Positions 40,016 through 48,465 of a stretch of DNA of 64,000 nt are shown piece after piece. Source of the DNA: Coprobacillaceae bacterium UN01-12pH3A (lineage in GTDB: Bacteria > Bacillota_I > Bacilli_A > Erysipelotrichales > Coprobacillaceae); the NCBI GenBank assembly GCA_027676805.1, contig JAQENU010000009.1:55246-119245 (forward strand), given 5' to 3'. The notes under the pieces were generated by a model. That model was not told where the DNA came from. It made no database searches and was given only the letters and a program-made list of their open reading frames with translations. The translations under genes were made by a program, and so were the position numbers. Position 1 is the first letter of the stretch, and the number at the start of each line of letters is the position of its first letter.

Positions 40016-40944
40016 TTAAAGTATTAACCGAACATTATCCAAGTCTTATACAAGCAACCGGAGATGAAACATCATTAGACCGTGAAATCTTGGTACCGGA
40101 GATTAACCGTCCCGGTTTCGAATTAGCCGGCTTTTTTCAGCACAGCGATTTTCGCCGTGTTGTCGTATTCGGGGAAAAGGAAATGGCCTTCATTGACCAA
40201 ATGACCAAAGAAGAACAAGTGACGCGTTTTGAACGTTTAACCGATGATTTAACACCGGTTATCGTTATCGCTAAAAATTATCAGTGTCCTCCTATATTAA
40301 AAGAGATTGCTGATAAGAAGAACTTTCCAATTATGCTGACAGCACAGACAACCGGGCGTTTTTCAGTTGAACTATCGGCATTCCTTGATGAAAAGCTGGC
40401 ACCGGAAACTTTGATGCATGGCGTATTTTTAAATATTTATGGGAAAGGCGTTATCATCAAAGGGGACAGCGGGATTGGAAAAAGTGAAATTGCTTTGGAA
40501 TTAGTTAAGAGAGGACATCTTTTAGTAGCGGATGATGCCGTTGAACTTTACCAGATTGGTCAACAGATCATCGGGAAATCTCCTACTGTGCTGCAAAACC
40601 TGTTAGAGATTCGAGGGATCGGAGTTATTGATGTCGTTAAAATGTTTGGGGTTGGTGCTGTACTGGAAAAGGATCAGGTCGATATGATCATTCAATTAGA
40701 ACGTTGGGTACCAAGCAAGGAATATACTAGAATCGGAATAGAAGATAAACAAGTGGTTGAAGATATTTTAGGCGTAGAAGTTGATAAATTGGTGGTTCCG
40801 GTAACAGGTGGGCGTAATATGTCCGTCGTTATTGAAGCGGCAGTAATGAATAAGCGTTTGAAGGAATTAGGCTATGACAGTTCAAAAGAGTTTGTTGATC
40901 GTATCTTGGCTAATATTGAGAACGGGAAAGGAAGCCAAAACTAA
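39994..40944 (+). CDS. hprK: HPr kinase/phosphorylase
   Basis: This 316-residue HprK phosphorylates HPr on Ser46 when glycolytic intermediates are high, and reverses this with phosphate. That makes it the sensor for CcpA-mediated carbon catabolite repression. Walker A is GDSGIGKSEIALELV (about 155-169), followed by the HprK-specific LLVADDAVELY and EIRGIGVIDV. A second signature, VPVTGGRNMSVVIEAA, lies at the C-terminal end. AAGGAGG precedes the ATG. Lgt overlaps its stop (TAATG). A cre-like element at 61098-61111 shows where the pathway may act. Confidence 0.96.
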   Translation: MSKKSVLVKVLTEHYPSLIQATGDETSLDREILVPEINRPGFELAGFFQHSDFRRVVVFGEKEMAFIDQMTKEEQVTRFERLTDDLTPVIVIAKNYQCPPILKEIADKKNFPIMLTAQTTGRFSVELSAFLDEKLAPETLMHGVFLNIYGKGVIIKGDSGIGKSEIALELVKRGHLLVADDAVELYQIGQQIIGKSPTVLQNLLEIRGIGVIDVVKMFGVGAVLEKDQVDMIIQLERWVPSKEYTRIGIEDKQVVEDILGVEVDKLVVPVTGGRNMSVVIEAAVMNKRLKELGYDSSKEFVDRILANIENGKGSQN

Positions 40945-41741
40945 TGGCTCTTTTTCCTAGCAGGACAATTTTTCTGCAATTAGGACCACTAAATATTACT
41001 TGGTATGCTGTCTGCATTATGACAGGTGCTTTAATTGCCTATTTATTTTCTAAAAAAAGAATGAGTGATCGCGGATACAGCGATTTTCCTTTTTCTGACT
41101 TTCTGATCAATGTATTGATTATTGGAATCATTGGGGCAAGAATTTGGTATGTCATTTTCACTTTCAATGAAAGATATATCAGCAACCCGATTGATATCTT
41201 TAAGATTTATGAGGGCGGTCTGGCGATTCAGGGCGGTGTCATTGCAGTATTGCCTTATGCTGTCTACTTCATGAAAAAGCATCATGTGGATATACTAAAG
41301 GCAGGCGATGCGATCATGCCAACAGTGTTAATAGCTCAGGCGCTGGGACGCTGGGGAAATTTTGTTAACCAAGAAGCTTTTGGACAGATCATTACAGAAG
41401 CACATATAAATGCACTTCATTTGCCTGAATTTATAAAAAGTGGTATGTATATAAATGGATACTACAGACAGCCAACGTTCCTTTATGAATCGGTATTAAA
41501 TATTTTAGGATTTATCTTGATTGCCTATGTCATCAGTCGTTTCCTCAAAAAAGACGGATGCCAGTTTGCTCTCTATTTTGTTTGGTATGGCATCACCCGT
41601 TTTATTGTAGAAGCTTTCAGAAGTGATTCTTTGATGTTGGGATCGATTAAAATGGCACAGCTGACTTCGGTTGTCTTTGTGATCGTTGGCATTATAGCAA
41701 TTATCTATTTATATATGCGAAAGAATAAAGAATCCGTTTAG
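40944..41741 (+). CDS. lgt: Prolipoprotein diacylglyceryl transferase
   Basis: This 265-residue polytopic membrane enzyme transfers diacylglycerol from phosphatidylglycerol to the lipobox cysteine of prolipoproteins. The signature LGRWGNFVNQEAFG is near residue 132; YEGGLAIQGG and the RQPTFLYES motif are present. About seven membrane segments are seen. It follows hprK as in B. subtilis and other Firmicutes. Lipoproteins in this window that would be its substrates are the DUF3887 protein (43413) and the C39-like protein (46315). Confidence 0.96.
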   Translation: MALFPSRTIFLQLGPLNITWYAVCIMTGALIAYLFSKKRMSDRGYSDFPFSDFLINVLIIGIIGARIWYVIFTFNERYISNPIDIFKIYEGGLAIQGGVIAVLPYAVYFMKKHHVDILKAGDAIMPTVLIAQALGRWGNFVNQEAFGQIITEAHINALHLPEFIKSGMYINGYYRQPTFLYESVLNILGFILIAYVISRFLKKDGCQFALYFVWYGITRFIVEAFRSDSLMLGSIKMAQLTSVVFVIVGIIAIIYLYMRKNKESV

Positions 41742-41755
41742 AAAAGGAGAATACT

Positions 41756-42670
41756 ATGTACGACTTAATTATTATCGGTGCTGGTCCGGCAGGGATGAGT
41801 GCCGCAGTATATGCATCACGTTCTGGGTTAAATACCTTGATTTTAGATGGCGGAGCCCCCGGCGGTAAATTAAACCTAACGGCAGAAATCGAAAACTATC
41901 CGGGAAAACAAATTGTAGCCGGACCGGAGCTTGCTTATGAGATGTTTGAGCATGCAACCCATTTTGGTGCCGTTTATGAATACGGAATGGTAAAAGAAAT
42001 CAAAGATTTAGGTGAGCACAAGGAAGTGATTACCGAAGAAAACACGTATGAAACGAAAGCAGTGCTGATTGCTACAGGAACCAAAGAAAGAAAAATCGGT
42101 ATTCCTAACGAAGAAGAAATGACCGGACGCGGAGTTTCTTACTGTGCAGTGTGTGACGGTGCATTCTTTGGCGGAGAAGAAGTCGCTGTGATCGGCGGTG
42201 GAAATTCAGCCTTGGAAGAAGCCATGTATTTAACTAAATTTGCAAGCAAAGTGCATTTGGTCGTTCGTCGTGATGTATTTAGAGCGGATAAGATCGTTCA
42301 GGATAAACTTAATGAGAATGATAAAATTGAAATTCATTATCTAAAGAAACCTGTTGAAATTGAAGTGGATCAGGAAAACAACAAAGTCAGTGGTTTAGTA
42401 TTAGAGGATAGTCAGACAAAAGAGCGCAGCCTTTTGAAAGTAACCGGAATCTTTCCATTTGTTGGTGCAGATCCAGTGACTGAATTTGCGAAAGGATTGG
42501 ATATCCTAGATGAACGTGGGTATGTCATCACAAACGAAGATATGGCAACACAATGCCCAGGTATCTATGCTGCCGGTGATGTTCGCAAGAAATTCCTTCG
42601 TCAAGTGGTTACTGCAACGAATGACGGTGCAATTGCAGCACAGGCGATTAATCGAGACATGTTTGAATAA
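41756..42670 (+). CDS. trxB: Thioredoxin reductase
   Basis: This 304-residue flavoprotein uses NADPH to reduce thioredoxin. The FAD site is IGAGPAGMSAAVYASRSGL at the N-terminus, the redox-active pair is in CAVCDGAFF (about 134-142), the NADPH site is VIGGGNSALEEA, and the C-terminal FAD motif is GIYAAGDVR. Length is standard for the low-molecular-weight class. Thioredoxin itself is not in the window. AAAGGAG precedes ATG 41756. It sits 14 nt after lgt, matching Firmicutes order hprK-lgt-trxB, and is followed by a terminator. Confidence 0.95.
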   Translation: MYDLIIIGAGPAGMSAAVYASRSGLNTLILDGGAPGGKLNLTAEIENYPGKQIVAGPELAYEMFEHATHFGAVYEYGMVKEIKDLGEHKEVITEENTYETKAVLIATGTKERKIGIPNEEEMTGRGVSYCAVCDGAFFGGEEVAVIGGGNSALEEAMYLTKFASKVHLVVRRDVFRADKIVQDKLNENDKIEIHYLKKPVEIEVDQENNKVSGLVLEDSQTKERSLLKVTGIFPFVGADPVTEFAKGLDILDERGYVITNEDMATQCPGIYAAGDVRKKFLRQVVTATNDGAIAAQAINRDMFE

Positions 42671-42691
42671 GAGGAGAAATCCTCTTTTTTT
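42669..42691 (+). terminator. Terminator after trxB
   Basis: AGAGGA-gaaa-TCCTCT is followed by a T run. Confidence 0.85.
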
Positions 42692-42754
42692 GTTGTGAGG
42701 ATTTACTTGTCTTTAAGTAAGATTTATAATGAGATTAGGGAAGGGAGAACCATT

Positions 42755-43429
42755 ATGAGAACAATTTGGATTTTCTTAACATGCTTTGTAGTGCCATTTG
42801 GCTTTTTAAGCATGTTCGTGAAGAAGAATAGGCGTTGTTTACTGACTTTTGGAATTGGAGCCCTAACATTTTTTGTCAGTCAGGTACTATTGCGTATACC
42901 ATTGCTTGCGTGGTGGCAGACTCAGGCATCGGCGCAGGTGTGGATAGCAGCCAATTCATATGTTTATGTTTTGCTTTTATGTTTTTCTGCCGGATTGTTT
43001 GAAGAAACCGGAAGATTAATAAGCTTTAAACTGTTAAAAAAGACAAATACCCTTTATGAAGCTATTGCTTTTGGTCTTGGGCATGGTGGGATTGAAGCAA
43101 TTTTGCTTGTTGGAATTCCGGCATTATCACAGACACTCTCATTGGAAAATGCCTTGCTTGCCGGGAGTGAACGCTTTGCCGCAATTTTAGTGCATGTCAC
43201 GTTATCAATCATCATTTTTATCGGTGTAAAGAAAGGACATGCCTTCTTATATTGGGCTTTAGCGATCATGCTGCATGGGATGTTTAATCTGATCCCGCAA
43301 ATGATCATTTATATGGGCGGATCATTATTTTTAAGTGAATGTTTTCTTTTTATTGTGGCAATTGGTTTGTGTGCAGGTGTTTACTTTTTGATGATAAAGG
43401 AGCGTATAGAAGATGAAAAAGTATCTTAA
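42755..43429 (+). CDS. YhfC-like putative intramembrane metalloprotease
   Basis: This 224-residue membrane protein has about seven segments. Conserved polar motifs lie inside the membrane: GLFEETGRL, AFGLGHGGIEAI, VHVTLS and LHGMFN. This Glu-Glu/His/His arrangement matches the YhfC family (DUF2324), a distant relative of CAAX-type proteases. The substrate is unknown. ATG 42755 is chosen because AAGGGAGAA precedes it; an upstream in-frame ATG at 42695 would add a charged leader and has no ribosome site. The last 17 bases overlap the lipoprotein gene, so the two are probably linked. Confidence 0.8.
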   Translation: MRTIWIFLTCFVVPFGFLSMFVKKNRRCLLTFGIGALTFFVSQVLLRIPLLAWWQTQASAQVWIAANSYVYVLLLCFSAGLFEETGRLISFKLLKKTNTLYEAIAFGLGHGGIEAILLVGIPALSQTLSLENALLAGSERFAAILVHVTLSIIIFIGVKKGHAFLYWALAIMLHGMFNLIPQMIIYMGGSLFLSECFLFIVAIGLCAGVYFLMIKERIEDEKVS

Positions 43430-43802
43430 ATGGTTAGTTATTGGATGTTGTTTTGTGGCACTGCTGGGATGTCAAAAAAGCAATGTATCAAAAGAAAGAC
43501 AAGAAAGTGTAAAAGTACTGGCAAATAAAGTAATTGATTTGCTGAATGCCGAAGATTATGCCGCAATTTCGGATATGTCCGATGCGAAGCTGAAAGAAAT
43601 CAATATTGAGCAGGCAACGAAAGACGCTTGGGGACCGGCACTAGGTGAGCTAGGTGCATTTGAAGACTACGGAACCTACAGCTTTGCTTCAAAAGATGAG
43701 AATGTGACTGTTGTCGTTATCTCTAAGTATGAAAATAAAAAGGTTCAGTTTACGATTACTTTCAATAATAAGGATGAATTGACAGGACTTTATTTTAAAT
43801 AA
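43413..43802 (+). CDS. DUF3887-type lipoprotein
   Basis: This 129-residue exported lipoprotein has the N-terminal signal MKKYLKWLVIGCCFVALLGC, which carries the lipobox LLGC and so fits Lgt processing. The mature part (KVIDLLNAEDYAAISDMSD...AWGPALGELGAFEDYG) resembles the DUF3887 fold, which is found alone or fused to peptidases or hydrolases in Firmicutes. It begins inside the YhfC-like gene behind AAAGGAG. Function is unknown; a substrate or partner role for the YhfC-like protease is speculative. Confidence 0.8.
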   Translation: MKKYLKWLVIGCCFVALLGCQKSNVSKERQESVKVLANKVIDLLNAEDYAAISDMSDAKLKEINIEQATKDAWGPALGELGAFEDYGTYSFASKDENVTVVVISKYENKKVQFTITFNNKDELTGLYFK

Positions 43803-43805
43803 CAA

Positions 43806-43834
43806 AATCAAGGGAAAATCTCCCTTGGTTTTTT
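43806..43834 (+). terminator. Terminator after DUF3887 gene
   Basis: AATCAAGGGA pairs with TCCCTTGGTT, followed by a T run. Confidence 0.8.
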
Positions 43835-43912
43835 CTAAATAAATAACTTTTAAAGCGTGAGCTATGGGCGTATTAAGCAAAATAGTATATAATACACATA
43901 TGAGGTGATACT

Positions 43913-44761
43913 ATGGATAGAATACAGTTAGTAATGGTAACCGGATTATCCGGAGCAGGTAAGACAAGCTGCATGGCAGTGTTTGAAAATTTAGAATTTC
44001 AATGTATCGACAATGCGCCCATTGAGCTTTTGGAGCAATTTGCGAATTTATTAAAAACATCAAAAGAATATACGAAAGTGGCTTATGCCGTAAAATTAAA
44101 GGATGCCCTGCAGGCAGCCCGTATCTTATCTAATTTAGATTGGATTGATTTATCTATTCTATTCCTTGATGCCAATGATGATGTCTTACTGAAACGTTAT
44201 AAACAATCCCGACGAACTCATCCATTGTTGATCAGTGAAAGAGCCGCTTCATTACAAGAAGCGATTGAATTTGAACGGGAACTGGCAAAACCGGTTCTGC
44301 GTATTTCTAATAAGGTCATTGATACCAGCATGATGAAAACCAATAAGCTTCAGCAGTTAATTGAAGATTACTATCTGCATAGTGAAACCGATCCGTTTAG
44401 AATCAGCTTCATTTCTTTTGGTTACAAGCATGGGATCCCCAAAGATTTAGATCTTATGTTTGATGTCCGTTTTCTTCCTAATCCGTTTTATGAAGATGCG
44501 CTAAGAGAGCAGACCGGAAATGATAAGGCAGTCTATGACTATGTAATGGAAAAGCCGGAAACTAAGGAATTTGTTGAGGTTTTAACCCCTACCTTGGATT
44601 ACCTGTTTAAAAACTTTGAACAGGAAGGAAGAATGCATTTAGTTGTAGGTATCGGCTGTACAGGCGGGCAGCACCGTTCCGTAACTTTAACGAACTATTT
44701 TTCTGATCATTATGCGAAGATTTATCAGGTTCATCGTTTGCATCGTGATGCAGATCATTAA
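43913..44761 (+). CDS. rapZ: RapZ/YvcJ nucleotide-binding protein
   Basis: This 282-residue P-loop protein has Walker A VTGLSGAGKTSCMAVFE at the N-terminus, DNAPIELLEQF, and the C-terminal GIGCTGGQHRSVTL, all family signatures. E. coli RapZ controls a small RNA of glucosamine metabolism; B. subtilis YvcJ is a GTPase linked to competence. The order here is rapZ directly followed by whiA with 12 nt between; the yvcK gene that normally lies between them is absent. GAGGTGATACT precedes the ATG and a TATAAT (43888-43893) lies just upstream. Confidence 0.94.
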   Translation: MDRIQLVMVTGLSGAGKTSCMAVFENLEFQCIDNAPIELLEQFANLLKTSKEYTKVAYAVKLKDALQAARILSNLDWIDLSILFLDANDDVLLKRYKQSRRTHPLLISERAASLQEAIEFERELAKPVLRISNKVIDTSMMKTNKLQQLIEDYYLHSETDPFRISFISFGYKHGIPKDLDLMFDVRFLPNPFYEDALREQTGNDKAVYDYVMEKPETKEFVEVLTPTLDYLFKNFEQEGRMHLVVGIGCTGGQHRSVTLTNYFSDHYAKIYQVHRLHRDADH

Positions 44762-44773
44762 AGGAGGGATTGG

Positions 44774-45718
44774 ATGATATCTTTTTCAAGAACAGTAAAA
44801 GAAGAAATTGTCTTCAATGAATTTGAACCATGCTGCGGAAAAGCAATCTTAGCGGCATTAATTAAAATTAACGGAACCCTATCGCTGTCCAATTTAGGAT
44901 TAACGATTGATATTCGCACAGAAAATGCAAAGATTGCATCTAAAATTCATAAGCTGTTAAAAGAAATATATAATCCTCAGATTGAATTTAAAGTACTGAG
45001 AAAAATGAAATTAAAAAAGAATAATATTTATGTCGTAAAAGTAAGCAAAGCCAGAGAAATCCTTGATGATTTAGGTCTTTATGCCGGATTTGGATTAACG
45101 GATGTTCCGCAGGGATCAATCACGTCCAAGCAATGCTGTAAACGGGCTTTTTTAGCCGGCGCTTTTCTGGCTACCGGCAGTGTCAATCATCCGTCAACAG
45201 CTAACTATCACTTAGAGATTTCGGTGACGAATGAAGAGCTCGCCATATTCATTCAGTACCTGATGAATCAGTTTGAATTAAATGCAAAGGTTATTACGCG
45301 TCGCAGCCGCCATATTATTTATTTGAAATCGGCAGAAAAAATTGGCGACTTTCTGGGCTTAGTAGGCGCCTCTTCTTCTTATATGTCTTATGAGAGTATC
45401 CGTATTGACCGTGATTTCATCAACAACATCAATCGCTTGGAAAACTGTGAAATTGCCAATGAAGTAAAAACGATGAATGCTGCCAATCAGCAGATTCAGG
45501 ATATTCAGACGATCGAAGAAATGATGGGCTTAGCTCTTCTTGATGATAAAACCAGACAGATTGCAGAAGTGCGTTTAGAAAATCCCGATGCCAGCTTAAA
45601 TGAATTGGCGAGCCTGTATGAAGAAAAAACCGGTTCTAAAATTTCTAAGTCCGGACTGCACCATCGATTTAAAAAGATCAGTGAAGAGGCCGCCAAGCTG
45701 CGGGCAATCAATACATAA
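44774..45718 (+). CDS. whiA: DNA-binding protein WhiA
   Basis: This 314-residue WhiA has an N-terminal LAGLIDADG-homing-endonuclease-like domain (about 1-210, with KRAFLAGAFLATGSVNHP) and a C-terminal helix-turn-helix (IAEVRLENPDASLNELASLYEEKTGSKISKSGLHHRF). It binds DNA and influences division and chromosome behaviour in Firmicutes and sporulation in actinobacteria. The catalytic residues of homing enzymes are not expected to be functional. AAAGGAGGG precedes the ATG. The stop overlaps the XRE gene's ATG (TAATG), a translational coupling not found in the classical operon, where crh follows. Confidence 0.95.
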   Translation: MISFSRTVKEEIVFNEFEPCCGKAILAALIKINGTLSLSNLGLTIDIRTENAKIASKIHKLLKEIYNPQIEFKVLRKMKLKKNNIYVVKVSKAREILDDLGLYAGFGLTDVPQGSITSKQCCKRAFLAGAFLATGSVNHPSTANYHLEISVTNEELAIFIQYLMNQFELNAKVITRRSRHIIYLKSAEKIGDFLGLVGASSSYMSYESIRIDRDFINNINRLENCEIANEVKTMNAANQQIQDIQTIEEMMGLALLDDKTRQIAEVRLENPDASLNELASLYEEKTGSKISKSGLHHRFKKISEEAAKLRAINT

Positions 45719-45936
45719 TGGAAACGATTGAGATATTGTTTGGCAAACGTTTAAGAGAGTTGCGAAGCATGCGCAATTGGTCGCAGGAAGAACTGGCATT
45801 TCGCTGCAATGTATCCAAGAATTATATTTCTGATGTTGAAAGAGGAAAGAGAAATGTTTCTTTAAAAGCAATAGAAAAGATTGCAAGAGGACTGGAAGTC
45901 GAGATTTATGAACTATTTTATCGTAGTTCACAATAA
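45718..45936 (+). CDS. Small XRE-family helix-turn-helix regulator
   Basis: This 72-residue single-domain Cro/CI-type DNA-binding protein has the pattern LRELRSMRNWSQEELAFRCNVSKNYISDVERGKRNVS, the standard five-helix XRE fold. It has no sensing domain. It is coupled to whiA by TAATG overlap, so it is made from the same message. Possible roles are autoregulation or a partner of WhiA. The target is unknown. Confidence 0.88.
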   Translation: METIEILFGKRLRELRSMRNWSQEELAFRCNVSKNYISDVERGKRNVSLKAIEKIARGLEVEIYELFYRSSQ

Positions 45937-45979
45937 GTTCAATTAGTCGTGTTAGACTTGCCCAAAAGGATGTGAAAGT

Positions 45980-46285
45980 ATGCATAATTATCTATATATC
46001 GCAGTTATCATCATCGTACTCATTATGGTTTTTAGTTTTTTAATTCAGTTTGCATGGATCCCAATCTTACTTTATTTACTGTATTGGATCTATAAAAATA
46101 TAAAATATAAGCTTCATGGATCAGATGAAAAAGAGTCTTATTCAAATCGTACTCAGTATTATGATTCATACGATCAGGAAGATTATAGCAGCAGTTATAC
46201 AAATCAATCTTCATCACGTTCCAATGGAGCGATTGATGCAGATTATAAAGTGGTAGATGAAGAGGAAACAACACAGCGTCGATAG
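45980..46285 (+). CDS. Small membrane protein with polar tail, unknown
   Basis: This 101-residue protein has one long or two short N-terminal hydrophobic segments (residues 3-42) and a hydrophilic Ser/Tyr/Asp/Gln-rich tail (YYDSYDQEDYSSSYTNQSS). Its role is unknown; the tail could be a phosphorylation or binding surface, but I see no motif. AAAAGGATG precedes the ATG. It lies between the XRE gene and the C39-like lipoprotein with short gaps, so cotranscription with both is possible. Confidence 0.65.
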   Translation: MHNYLYIAVIIIVLIMVFSFLIQFAWIPILLYLLYWIYKNIKYKLHGSDEKESYSNRTQYYDSYDQEDYSSSYTNQSSSRSNGAIDADYKVVDEEETTQRR

Positions 46286-46314
46286 ACAACTGGAAAGAAC
46301 AATGAGGAATAGAT

Positions 46315-47514
46315 ATGAAAAAACGAAAGATATTCATGTCATGTTTTGTTTGTTTACTTTTAGGCGGGTGCGCAAATAAAGAAGAACAGCCCCTATTAAA
46401 AGTAAAGCAGGATGAATTTATCGTGGAATATGGTGAAACGATCGATTTGGAAGCCGAGCATTATTTAGACTTAACCAAGTTGGATGACAAGCAAAAAAAT
46501 GAAGTATTATCGAATAGTACCTTATCCGTCGGTATGACTCAACAAAATATGATAACAAAAGAAGATCAGACATATACGAAAGTCGGAACTTACAATGCCT
46601 TGATTACGTATCAGGAGGAATCCTTGAATTTTAAGATTGAAGTTAAAGATACAACAGCTCCTAAAATAGAAGGACCCGATGAGGTGACTTTGAATACAGG
46701 AGAAACGGCTGATTTTAACGATGTATTCAGTGCAGTAGATTTAAGTGAATGCCTGCCGTTGGAGTTTGATCTTAATCAGGTTGATACCGAACATGCCGGA
46801 GACTACACGATGACTGTGACGGCTAAAGATATCTATGAGAATACGCAAAGCAAGCAGGTAACGGTTCATGTCGTTAAAAAGGAAGAAGAAACACCTCCGC
46901 CGCAGAGTAATGAACCGACGAGACCGACAGAAACCCTTCCGCCGGTTGAAACACCGAAAGAAGATAAAGTAGTGAAATTAAATGCTCCCTACTATAATCA
47001 AATGGATGTTGGAGCACTCATGGGGTGTGAAGCGACCTCATTATATATGGGTTTACAATATAAAGGATATACTTCTGTTGATCTAAAAAGCTTTATAGCC
47101 GATCTGCCGAGGTCAAGTGATCCGTTAAGCGGATTTAGCGGTGATCCTTTTGTATTAGATGAGAGTGTGGATGCTTATCAGGGGATATTTCCAACACCGC
47201 TGGCGGCTTATGGGAATCAGTATGGTCCTTGCAGGAATATCAGCGGGGCATCAGTTGATGCCATTATGGAGGAAATAAAAAACGGTAATCCGGTGGTTGC
47301 CTATGTTTCCTTGGACTTTGCTAAACCGATTGTTAAAGAATACTCATTTGGCAGTGCGGTTGATAACGGACATGTTGTATTGGTAGTAGGATATGACTTG
47401 GACAGGAATGTCTTATTTATTCAGGATCCTTATCGCCGTGATTTAAAAGAAGTCTCAATAGACACTTTTAAAAATGCCTATTCCCCATTAAAATATGCTG
47501 TTTCAATACAATAA
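46315..47514 (+). CDS. Lipoprotein with Ig-like domain and C39-like peptidase domain
   Basis: This 399-residue surface lipoprotein has a signal ending in LLLGGC. The stalk contains Ig-like (DUF5011-type) repeats with TAPKIEGPDEVTLNTGE and VTAKDIYENTQSK. A Pro/Thr-rich linker (about 190-220) leads to a C-terminal papain-like Peptidase_C39_2 domain: catalytic Cys in GALMGCEATSLYMGLQYKG, His in NGHVVLVVGYD and Asp in FIQDPYRRD. It lacks the ABC module of bacteriocin exporters. Cleaved substrates are unknown. The Ig type matches the Ig/NlpC-P60 protein at 22122. A terminator follows. Confidence 0.85.
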   Translation: MKKRKIFMSCFVCLLLGGCANKEEQPLLKVKQDEFIVEYGETIDLEAEHYLDLTKLDDKQKNEVLSNSTLSVGMTQQNMITKEDQTYTKVGTYNALITYQEESLNFKIEVKDTTAPKIEGPDEVTLNTGETADFNDVFSAVDLSECLPLEFDLNQVDTEHAGDYTMTVTAKDIYENTQSKQVTVHVVKKEEETPPPQSNEPTRPTETLPPVETPKEDKVVKLNAPYYNQMDVGALMGCEATSLYMGLQYKGYTSVDLKSFIADLPRSSDPLSGFSGDPFVLDESVDAYQGIFPTPLAAYGNQYGPCRNISGASVDAIMEEIKNGNPVVAYVSLDFAKPIVKEYSFGSAVDNGHVVLVVGYDLDRNVLFIQDPYRRDLKEVSIDTFKNAYSPLKYAVSIQ

Positions 47515-47517
47515 TAT

Positions 47518-47541
47518 AGACAGGGAAACCTGTCTTTTTTT
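47518..47541 (+). terminator. Terminator after C39-like lipoprotein gene
   Basis: AGACAGG-gaaa-CCTGTCT is followed by a T run. Confidence 0.9.
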
Positions 47542-47627
47542 ATTTCTTGTTATTATGGAAATATAAGTTGGAAACCTTTTCATTTTTTGTAAATTCATGT
47601 ATAATGTCACTGAAAGAGGTGGGATAG

Positions 47628-48428
47628 GTGAAAGGATTATATTATCGGCTTATTATCTATTTAGATACAGCGGACGAAAGTGATACAAACTATAATATCG
47701 CATGGTATATGGTGCATAACTTAGAAAAATTATCAACGATCGGTATCAGTGATTTAGCCAAAGAATGTTATGTTTCACCGGCGACTATCTCTCGTTTTTG
47801 CAGAACATTGGGATATGATAACTTTGCACATTTAAAACAGGATTGTTCTTATATTAAGCAATTAAAGCAGCGTTCTCAGGAAATTACTAAGATTGCAGTA
47901 GATTCTATGAAAAGAACACCGATCAAAGCTTCTGGTGACTATATCGAACAGATCATTCTTTCTTTGCAGGATATGCAGAAAGAATTAGATTGGAAAGCCA
48001 TTGACAATGTTCTGCGTTATATCAAAGAAGGAAAGAAAGTGGTCTTTTTCGGCTCACAGTTTTCACATAGTGCGGCGCTGCATCTTCAGGCAGACTTATT
48101 AATGCTGGGGAAATTCACGATCGCTTATATTGATTATGAAAAGCAGATTGAAAGTGCGAAGCATTTAGACAGCGATTCTGTAGCGATCATTATTACGGTT
48201 AATGGAAACTTTGTGAAAACAGGATCAAAGGCATTCCACTATATTAAAAAATCAAAATGCAAAGTAGCGATTATAACTCAGCAGGCAGATCTGGAAATTG
48301 CTGAATTTGCCGATGAGGTCATTCAATTAGGAGACCCTCAGTTTGGCCATGTAGGAAAGCATACATTACTGACCTTGATGGAACTGATGTCTTCACGCTA
48401 TCATGCTTTATTTGTACACAATAAATAG
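47628..48428 (+). CDS. RpiR/MurR family sugar-responsive regulator
   Basis: This 266-residue regulator has an N-terminal RpiR helix-turn-helix (ISDLAKECYVSPATISRFCRTLGYDNFAHLKQ, about 45-75) and a C-terminal SIS (sugar isomerase) domain with GKKVVFFGSQFSHSAALHL and SDSVAIIITVNGNFVKT. Such proteins sense phosphosugars. The GTG start has GAGGTGGGATAG right before it; a TATAAT lies ~28 nt upstream. It stands alone between the wall-lipoprotein gene and the fumarase genes, and a hairpin after it could separate or attenuate transcription into them. The target is unknown. Confidence 0.88.
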   Translation: MKGLYYRLIIYLDTADESDTNYNIAWYMVHNLEKLSTIGISDLAKECYVSPATISRFCRTLGYDNFAHLKQDCSYIKQLKQRSQEITKIAVDSMKRTPIKASGDYIEQIILSLQDMQKELDWKAIDNVLRYIKEGKKVVFFGSQFSHSAALHLQADLLMLGKFTIAYIDYEKQIESAKHLDSDSVAIIITVNGNFVKTGSKAFHYIKKSKCKVAIITQQADLEIAEFADEVIQLGDPQFGHVGKHTLLTLMELMSSRYHALFVHNK

Positions 48429-48451
48429 AAGATGAACCATCTTCTTTTTTT
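48427..48451 (+). terminator. Terminator between RpiR gene and fumarase genes
   Basis: AGAAGATG-aac-CATCTTCT has T runs. It lies just before the ribosome site of the alpha subunit gene and could limit read-through. Confidence 0.75.
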
Positions 48452-48465
48452 AAGGAGGTTAATCC

